Source: Chloroflexota bacterium
Lineage (GTDB): Bacteria > Chloroflexota > Dehalococcoidia > SM23-28-2 > RBG-16-64-32
Length of the DNA: 9,945 bases
Assembly: GCA_022561095.1 (NCBI GenBank)
Contig: JADFRV010000068.1
Location: forward strand, 1-9,945
Direction: 5' to 3'
Part shown: positions 5,931 through 9,945 of the stretch, in pieces
Numbering within the stretch: the first letter of the stretch is position 1
Layout: each line of letters begins with the position of its first letter
Notes under the pieces: generated by a model
What the model saw: only the letters and a program-made list of their open reading frames with translations
Databases searched by the model: none
What the model was told of the DNA's origin: nothing
Made by a program: the position numbers and the translations under genes

Positions 5931-7166
5931 CTAGTACGTATCGATGATCTTGCGGGCGCCGCCGAGGGACATGACCTCGTTGGTGCCGTCCTCGATCAAG
6001 GCGGCGCGGGCGTCGCGGAACAGCTTCTCCACCAGCATCTCCTTGGTCAGCCCGTAGCCGCCGAACAGCTGGAGGGCGTCGCTGGCCACCTCAAAGGCGG
6101 TCTGGGTGCAGAACACCTTCGATGCCTGGGAGTATTGGGTGGCGGGTGGGGTGGTGGTGGTGTTGTAGACGAGGGCGGCGCGGGAGAGGGCTCTAGCGGC
6201 CTCAACCTTGGTGAACATGTCAAACAGCTTGAGCTGGACGGCCTGGTGCTCGCAGATGGGCTTGCCGCCCTGCACCCGCTGTCTCGTGTAAGCGAGAGCC
6301 TCCTCGAAGGCGGCGCGAGCCACACCGGTGAAGGCGGCTCCCATGAAAGCGTTGGCGCCGGCGAGGACGCTATCGATGACGTAGGAATAGCCGCCCGGCT
6401 CAACCAGCATATAGGGTTTGGGGATACGGACGTTCTCGAAGAAGATCTCCCCCTGGTTGAGGGCGCGCTGCCCCAGCTTGTCAAGCGGTTTGCCCTTAGA
6501 GACGCCGGGCAGGTTGAGGGGGATCAGGGCTACGCCGCCGCCCGTCTGGCCGCGACTCCTATCGATGCCTAGGAACGCCAGGGCGTGGGTGGCGATGGTT
6601 CCGTTCACCACCCAAGCCGACTTCTGGCCGTTGATCACCCACTCATCTCCGTCCAGCCGGGCCTGCAAGTCGCTTGCGGTCTCGGGCTGTTTGAACTGCT
6701 CGGTGCCGACCATGAGGGTGTCGGAGCCGTGATCGGGCTCGGTGATCGCCCAGCAGCCGATGTACTTGGCCTCGCGGTCATTGACGAAGGGCATCACCAC
6801 GTCGCGCATAATGTCGGGGTTGCCGCTCATGGCGGCGAAGCCGAAGGGGAAGGAGGCGACGCCGATGGAGATGGCGAAGTCGGCGCTGCCCCAGGCCATC
6901 TCCTCTGTGTGGATGTGGCGGGCCAGGGGCGACATGCCAGCGCCGCCCAGCGCCTCTGGCAGGCTCGCCTTGTGGTAACCGAGCTCGTATGCCTTGCGAA
7001 ACACGTCCCAGTGGACGGACCCTTTAGCGATCACATCCTCCGGAGAGCGCTTGTCCAGCTCTATGCTGGCGGGCCGCAGCACTTCTACAGCGAACTTGTG
7101 GGTCTCTTCCTTGACCTGCTGCTGTTCGTCGGTGAGGTCTTTGTTCAGCTCAAGGTAGGTGGCCAT
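5931..7166 (-). CDS. Acyl-CoA dehydrogenase (FAD-dependent)
   Basis: A 411-residue acyl-CoA dehydrogenase family flavoprotein, which introduces an alpha-beta double bond into an acyl-CoA and passes electrons to ETF. Domain order is normal: N-terminal helices (1-135), the beta domain with the FAD signature CWAITEPDHGSDT (138-150) and DEWVINGQKSAWVVNG (174-189), and C-terminal helices with DALQLFGGYGLTKE (363-376) and KLFRDARAA (381-389). The segment that carries the catalytic Glu in medium/short-chain enzymes (usually IYEGT) reads IEDGT (391-395), so Asp393 takes the Glu column and Glu392 the Tyr column. No Glu is apparent at the alternative isovaleryl/long-chain position either. The ATG at 7164-7166 has a good Shine-Dalgarno (GGGGAG, ~5-6 bases away). 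It is convergent with ssrA, with 44 bp between them. Substrate chain length is not readable. Confidence 0.93.
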   Translation of the reverse strand: MATYLELNKDLTDEQQQVKEETHKFAVEVLRPASIELDKRSPEDVIAKGSVHWDVFRKAYELGYHKASLPEALGGAGMSPLARHIHTEEMAWGSADFAISIGVASFPFGFAAMSGNPDIMRDVVMPFVNDREAKYIGCWAITEPDHGSDTLMVGTEQFKQPETASDLQARLDGDEWVINGQKSAWVVNGTIATHALAFLGIDRSRGQTGGGVALIPLNLPGVSKGKPLDKLGQRALNQGEIFFENVRIPKPYMLVEPGGYSYVIDSVLAGANAFMGAAFTGVARAAFEEALAYTRQRVQGGKPICEHQAVQLKLFDMFTKVEAARALSRAALVYNTTTTPPATQYSQASKVFCTQTAFEVASDALQLFGGYGLTKEMLVEKLFRDARAALIEDGTNEVMSLGGARKIIDTY

Positions 7167-7217
7167 TATCTCTCCCCTCCTAGGACGCGGGCGACTTCAG
7201 GACGCTTCAGCAGGGCC

Positions 7218-7246
7218 AGTATCGCAGATAGGAGAAGAGCTCGCAA
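7218..7246 (-). promoter_or_regulatory. Candidate promoter for the acyl-CoA dehydrogenase
   Basis: On the minus strand TTGCGA (7246-7241, 4 of 6) and GATACT (7223-7218, 4 of 6) are separated by exactly 17 bp. Transcription would start near 7211, giving a leader of about 45 nt ending in the strong Shine-Dalgarno of the gene. Matches are modest, so this is tentative. Confidence 0.38.
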
Positions 7247-7307
7247 AAGCCGGTTGCTTGACTGTGTTCGCTCCGCATTGGAAAGCGCCTGGATTCTTTA
7301 AATCCAC

Positions 7308-7384
7308 TGGAGCGGGCGATGGGGATCGAGCCCACGGCCCTCTGCTTGGGAAGCAAATGGTCACCGAATTGGGTAGCCGGGCGC
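7308..7384 (-). pseudogene. Degenerate tRNA-Gly (anticodon CCC), 3' half preserved
   Basis: Read on the minus strand, 7357-7308 has the 3' part of a tRNA-Gly: anticodon arm TTTGC-TTCCCAA-GCAGA with anticodon CCC (7350-7348), a 5-nt variable region, T arm GTGGG-CTCGATC-CCCAT, acceptor strand CGCCCGC, discriminator T and an encoded CCA (7310-7308). The 5' half has about the right length but does not fit: GCGCCCG (7384-7378) pairs with the acceptor strand at only 5 of 7 positions, no D stem forms at the normal place, and the nearly invariant T54 is C. So it looks like a decayed tRNA or the 3' end of a tRNA left as an integration (attachment) scar with foreign sequence in place of the 5' half. 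A functional tRNA seems unlikely. Confidence 0.55.
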
Positions 7385-7513
7385 GACGAACAGATTCGCG
7401 GTGTCCGCGCCCAACATGAGGCAGGCACCCGTATCGTGAAGGCCCCTGGTGATCTGCTTGCAACTGTCGTATCTTGTGGGCACGATCGCCGAGGCGGCCA
7501 AAGGAGGCATACC

Positions 7514-8107
7514 TTGACCAGCACCACCTCACCATCGATCAGCACCGTCGCTGGTGCCGACAAGGAACGCGCGGTCGCCACCATCGTGACTGCGTTCAGC
7601 GGCGACCCCATTATGCGCTGGGTATTTCCTGATCCGCTCCAGTACCTGACGTACGCTCCAGAATTAGTGCGTCGGTTCTGCGGGAAGGCTTTCGAGGGCC
7701 AGAGTGCCTTCGCCGTCGAAGGCTTTATGGGAGCGGCGCTGTGGCTCCGGCCGGGCGTCGAGCCGGACGGCGAGAGTCTCGCCGAGATGATGCAGCGGGC
7801 CGTGCCTGAAGCGGACCAGGAGAAGGTCTCCGACCTCTTCGGCCAGATGGCCGAGTACCACCCACACGAGCCGCTCTGGTACCTGCCGATGATCGGCGTC
7901 GACCCCGCGCGCCAGGGGATGGGTCTCGGCTCGGCTCTGTTGGCGCACGCCCTCGCTGAGGTCGACCGCGAGGCCAAGCCGGCCTACCTCGAGGCGACGA
8001 GCGAGCGCAGCCGTGACCTCTACGCTCGCCACGGCTTCGAGGTGACCGGCACCATCCAGGTCGCCGACTCGCCGCCGATGTTCCCGATGCTGCGAAAGGC
8101 GCGCTGA
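7514..8107 (+). CDS. GNAT-family N-acetyltransferase
   Basis: A 197-residue GCN5-related acetyltransferase that would use acetyl-CoA to acetylate an amine; the substrate is unknown. The acetyl-CoA binding motif A is clear: WYLPMIGVDPARQGMGLGSA (122-141) with Q134-x-x-G137-x-G139, followed by a helix and by the C-terminal motif SRDLYARHGFEVTG (166-179), where Tyr170 is at the usual catalytic position. The reading frame is open further upstream to 7319, but the TTG at 7514-7516 is preferred because AAAGGAGG lies 7 bases before it and the upstream part crosses the tRNA remnant. Codon choice leans to C-ending codons more than the neighbouring genes appear to, a possible hint of separate origin beside the tRNA scar (impression only). 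It converges with the alpha/beta hydrolase across 137 bp. Confidence 0.9.
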   Translation: MTSTTSPSISTVAGADKERAVATIVTAFSGDPIMRWVFPDPLQYLTYAPELVRRFCGKAFEGQSAFAVEGFMGAALWLRPGVEPDGESLAEMMQRAVPEADQEKVSDLFGQMAEYHPHEPLWYLPMIGVDPARQGMGLGSALLAHALAEVDREAKPAYLEATSERSRDLYARHGFEVTGTIQVADSPPMFPMLRKAR

Positions 8108-8180
8108 GGACTACTTCGCCGGTGTCCGCTAGGGCCACGGGGTGCCGAAGTTCACAACCAGCGTGATAAGGATTCCCCAG

Positions 8181-8210
8181 GACTGTACGAAACGGACGTT
8201 TCTTTCAGTC
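8181..8210. terminator. Stem-loop between convergent genes (possible bidirectional terminator)
   Basis: GACTGTACGAAAC (8181-8193), loop GGAC, GTTTCTTTCAGTC (8198-8210): a long stem with 5-bp outer (GACTG/CAGTC) and 5-bp inner (GAAAC/GTTTC) perfect blocks and a small internal loop. It lies 74 bp after the GNAT stop and 35 bp after the end of the convergent hydrolase gene. No proper U-tract follows on either strand, so it may be a 3'-end stabilising hairpin rather than an intrinsic terminator. A second, weaker hairpin GTTTCGC/GCGAAGC lies at 8224-8243, next to the hydrolase stop. Confidence 0.45.
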
Positions 8211-8244
8211 GGGCAGGGGCAGTGTTTCGCTGTGGGGCGAAGCC

Positions 8245-9084
8245 TCACGCAGCTTGGCGTGGCGCGTCTTCGAGGATGGGGTCGCGGCCGGCTCTCTTGC
8301 CGGCACGCTTGGCCAGCCGGCGACGGCTTGGGCCTTTAGTTTGCGCGAGCAGCTTGGCGACGATCCGGTAGACGTGGGGGTTGAATACGAGGCCGATATG
8401 AGTGCCTCCAACCTCGTGGTTGAGCGATGGGTCCGGCTCCAGGCAGTTTCGCCAGTCGATCATGCCGTCGTCGTGGCTGTAGAGGGAGGCGCGGCGGATG
8501 GAGGGTGGTGGAGTGGGGACACAGTGATCGGACGCGCATTCGCAGTCGGATTGCGGGTGGACGACACGGTCGGCCACCCACCTGGCGGCGTTCATGAGGG
8601 CCGGGTGTGCCTCCAAGGACTGAATGGGTGCGCCAAGGGAGATGATGTGGCTGACGATGTCCGGGCGCGCAAGGGCGAGCCTGCGGGCGAGGAAGCCGCC
8701 GAGGCTGTGGCCGATGATCCGGACCGGGCTACCCGTCTCCGCGTGAACGTCCTGCACCGTCTTCTCCAGCCGCCTAGTCAACTTGTGGACACAGTCTGCG
8801 TTGATGCCGATGCGGGAGAAGTAGGGGGCGTAGCCTATGCGCCCCAGCCAGAAGTACATCTCCACCAGGTAGGCGTCCGTTGCCAGGAAACCTGGGACAA
8901 GGATCACGGGGCTGCCATCGCCCCGCGGCACGCCACAGCCCAGGTAGACGGGCGAGAGGCGTAGCGAGAGCCAATCGAGCACCCACAGGGCCTCTCGCCA
9001 GATGAAGGGCCCGCTCTCGCGCTCATCCGTCGGTCTGGCCTGGCGGCGCGATCTCTTCAGGACGCCTGTGCTTGCGGTAAACAT
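8245..9084 (-). CDS. Alpha/beta-hydrolase (esterase/lipase-like)
   Basis: A 279-residue alpha/beta-hydrolase. The oxyanion strand-loop VILVPGFLATD (60-70), the nucleophile elbow IIGHSLGGFLARRLA (123-137, Ser127), a likely acid in SHDDGMIDW (Asp206 or Asp210) and the His229 in GGTHIGLVFNP (226-236) form a complete catalytic set, resembling the triacylglycerol-lipase/PGAP1-like group that acts on lipid esters. A cap-like stretch carries three close cysteines (C181, C183, C188 in QSDCECASDHC). The C-terminus is a very basic tail (about 250-267, RRRLAKRAGKRAGR). No signal peptide or membrane span is evident. The ATG at 9082-9084 gives the normal N-terminus but has only a weak GAGG ~15 bases upstream. 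A palindrome at 9094-9108 lies right in front of it. Substrate unknown. Confidence 0.88.
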   Translation of the reverse strand: MFTASTGVLKRSRRQARPTDERESGPFIWREALWVLDWLSLRLSPVYLGCGVPRGDGSPVILVPGFLATDAYLVEMYFWLGRIGYAPYFSRIGINADCVHKLTRRLEKTVQDVHAETGSPVRIIGHSLGGFLARRLALARPDIVSHIISLGAPIQSLEAHPALMNAARWVADRVVHPQSDCECASDHCVPTPPPSIRRASLYSHDDGMIDWRNCLEPDPSLNHEVGGTHIGLVFNPHVYRIVAKLLAQTKGPSRRRLAKRAGKRAGRDPILEDAPRQAA

Positions 9085-9093
9085 CGAAGTTAT

Positions 9094-9108
9094 CTATGCC
9101 TCGCATAG
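9094..9108. promoter_or_regulatory. Operator-like inverted repeat upstream of the hydrolase gene
   Basis: CTATGC-CTC-GCATAG, perfect 6-bp arms around 3 bases, 9 bp upstream of the hydrolase start codon. The core ATGCCTCG (9096-9103) is repeated directly at 9115-9122, 19 bp further. Paired repeats in front of a gene fit a repressor site, but no regulator is encoded nearby, so this is a suggestion from symmetry only. Confidence 0.35.
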
Positions 9109-9162
9109 CAGTAGATGCCTCGGCTGCCGGAATTGTTGCCGCTCAGCTAGCGTGACTTCGCC

Positions 9163-9177
9163 TTAGCGCCGCGCTAA
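9163..9177. repeat. Perfect 15-bp palindrome in the hydrolase/pilin spacer
   Basis: TTAGCGC-C-GCGCTAA, 7-bp arms around one base, in the 179-bp spacer between the pilin stop (minus strand, 9264) and the hydrolase start. It could end or modulate the pilin transcript or bind a dimeric protein. No U-tract follows on either strand. The rest of the spacer shows no ORF or RNA gene I can support. Confidence 0.4.
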
Positions 9178-9263
9178 ATGGGAACGCAGGCTCGCTCGAG
9201 CTACTGTGATGAGGCGAAGAGACCAGGACCGCAGATGGTATTACGGCGGGAGAGGTCTGCACG

Positions 9264-9464
9264 CTAGGGAAAGGCGCCGGCGAAGCTGTCGATCTGCCCG
9301 GCTAAAGCCAGGCCCAGGAATCCGAGCGCCAGTACAGCCGCTATAAATATGAATGCGAGAATCAGGGTGTACTCAGCCAGGGCCTGTCCATGTTGCGTGC
9401 TGAGACGTTCAAGGATGCCGCGAGCGGATTCCGCGATCTTGGTGAGGTGCTCTACGTTAATCAT
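9264..9464 (-). CDS. Flp/Fap-type pilin precursor
   Basis: A 66-residue class IVb (Flp) prepilin, the subunit of thin adhesive Tad pili. It has a 26-residue leader ending in Gly26 and the cleavage signature G-QALAEY, with Glu31 at +5 and Tyr32 at +6 of the mature protein as in Flp pilins, followed by one hydrophobic helix (about 33-56, LILAFIFIAAVLALGFLGLALAG). Processing would leave a mature peptide of about 40 residues. Codons and size match the family's usual 55-70 residues. No tad/cpa assembly genes lie within the window, so the pilus machinery must be elsewhere. The ATG at 9462-9464 lacks a Shine-Dalgarno; a TATAAC box sits 5 bases upstream, see the promoter entry. Confidence 0.9.
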   Translation of the reverse strand: MINVEHLTKIAESARGILERLSTQHGQALAEYTLILAFIFIAAVLALGFLGLALAGQIDSFAGAFP

Positions 9465-9469
9465 TCCAT

Positions 9470-9475
9470 GTTATA
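9470..9475 (-). promoter_or_regulatory. Possible -10 box of a leaderless pilin transcript
   Basis: On the minus strand TATAAC (9475-9470, 5 of 6 to consensus) ends 5 bases before the pilin ATG at 9464. Initiation at the usual 6-8 bases would begin the RNA at or next to the start codon, which would explain the absence of a Shine-Dalgarno. No good -35 box is seen 16-18 bp upstream (GCTACT at 17 bp). Confidence 0.4.
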
Positions 9476-9528
9476 GACGCCGGAGCGCTCCCAGTAGCAC
9501 CGGCACTCAGGTGAACGTTGGGGAAACG

Positions 9529-9945
9529 TCAGGCGCGGCGGCGGAAGCGTAGGCAGGCGACGACAACCGGGAGCAGCAGCAGCGCGCCCCAGGCGTATCC
9601 GCCGAGGGCGTCGCTGGGCCAGTGGACGCCCAGCCAGATGTTGGCCGGAGCGGTGAGGGCAAGGACAGCGGCGGCCACAGCAGCCAGGGCGGCGCGGGCT
9701 AGGGACGGCAGGGGAAGGGAGAGGGCCAGGTAGAGAAGAAAACCGTAGAAGTAGGTCGCGCTCATCACGTGCCCGGAGGGGAAGCTGGGGCTGCTGAAGG
9801 CGGCGCGTAGCTCCACCAGGTCCGCGGTTGGACGTGGCCTGTCCACGATCTCCTTGATGCCGGCCTGGAGCAGAGGAAGGACGATAAGAGCGGCTGCGAA
9901 TACTAGCGCCTCCAGCCGGTATCCACGAAGCCATAGCAGGAGAGC
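9529..9945 (-). CDS. PAP2-family membrane phosphatase, C-terminal part (runs off window)
   Basis: The frame is open to the window edge, so the N-terminus is missing; about 138 residues are visible. PAP2 enzymes are integral membrane phosphatases that remove phosphate from phosphatidic acid, diacylglycerol-pyrophosphate or undecaprenyl pyrophosphate. Motif 1 is complete (KEIVDRPRP, the KX6RP pattern), motif 2 is PSFPSGHV with the catalytic His, and motif 3 retains the His and Asp (GVHWPSD), but the Ser-Arg that starts it is Ala-Asn (ANIWLGVHWPSD). Between and after them are hydrophobic segments that look like transmembrane helices, and the C-terminus is basic (RFRRRA). A GTG in the middle (9844-9846) should not be taken as the start because motif 1 begins upstream of it. 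Substrate unknown. Confidence 0.88.
   Translation of the reverse strand, partial: ALLLWLRGYRLEALVFAAALIVLPLLQAGIKEIVDRPRPTADLVELRAAFSSPSFPSGHVMSATYFYGFLLYLALSLPLPSLARAALAAVAAAVLALTAPANIWLGVHWPSDALGGYAWGALLLLPVVVACLRFRRRA

Larger units (their letters stand above)
7167..7513. other. 347-bp intergenic region with a degenerate tRNA
   Basis: The spacer between the acyl-CoA dehydrogenase (minus) and the GNAT gene (plus) holds a minus-strand promoter candidate, a short hairpin TGGATT-CTTTA-AATCCA (7290-7306) immediately beyond the 3' end of a degenerate tRNA-Gly, and that tRNA remnant. From 7385 to 7500 I see no clear feature; TTGCAA at about 7458 has no good -10 partner. Confidence 0.5.

Noticed and set aside
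6585..7301. Plus-strand open frame opposite the acyl-CoA dehydrogenase
   Set aside because: Antisense to a complete enzyme gene and without recognisable domains.
7319..7513. N-terminal extension of the GNAT gene up to an upstream ATG
   Set aside because: It runs through the tRNA remnant, has no GNAT homology, and the strong AAAGGAGG before the TTG at 7514 marks a better start.
1..9945. CRISPR array, insertion sequence, toxin-antitoxin or phage-defence cassette
   Set aside because: No regularly spaced repeats, transposase motifs or known defence domains were seen on either strand; apart from the Cys-rich gene at 2309-2854, the protein-coding genes listed fit ordinary families.

Overview
The window is a GC-rich, gene-dense bacterial chromosomal segment of mostly housekeeping and metabolic genes. 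The combination of a fatty-acyl/aryl-CoA ligase, an acyl-CoA dehydrogenase, a lone Flp-type pilin, a membrane-anchored S41 protease next to smpB-ssrA, and a tmRNA tag that starts with glycine (read here as GENQYALAA) would fit a Chloroflexota-type (Dehalococcoidia-like) genome. That assignment is inference from gene style, not a demonstrated placement.

Left part (1-2961, minus strand): a compact operon reads right to left: a Cys-rich, probably zinc-binding protein of unknown function (2309-2854), a WrbA/flavodoxin-like FMN protein (1770-2291, TTG start), a 4-coumarate-CoA-ligase-like acyl-CoA ligase (217-1773, overlapping the previous gene by an ATGA junction) and the 5' end of a metallo-beta-lactamase-fold hydrolase that runs off the window. 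A good sigma70-type promoter (TTGACA, 16 bp, TATCAT) overlaps the end of the upstream queD-like gene. Its leader carries a strong GC palindrome that can fold in two mutually exclusive ways.

Centre (2958-5886): a QueD/6-pyruvoyl-tetrahydropterin-synthase-like gene on the minus strand diverges, across a 339-bp spacer, from a plus-strand run made of a CtpA-type S41 protease, smpB and ssrA (tmRNA). SmpB and tmRNA act together in ribosome rescue, and tagged products go to proteolysis. The ssrA gene has its own extended -10 promoter embedded at the smpB stop codon.

Right part (5931-9945): an acyl-CoA dehydrogenase (minus) with an Asp where the usual catalytic Glu lies; a 347-bp spacer holding a degenerate tRNA-Gly(CCC) whose 3' half is well preserved, which could be an old integration scar; a GNAT acetyltransferase (plus) with a strong Shine-Dalgarno and TTG start; a convergent alpha/beta hydrolase (minus); a lone Flp pilin (minus) that may be translated from a leaderless transcript; and a PAP2-family phosphatase (minus) truncated by the window edge and lacking the usual Arg of its third motif.

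I do not see a CRISPR array, an insertion sequence or an obvious defence system. The points most worth a second look are the leader with alternative hairpins in front of the zinc-protein/flavodoxin/ligase operon, the degenerate tRNA-Gly, and the substituted active sites of the dehydrogenase and the PAP2 protein.
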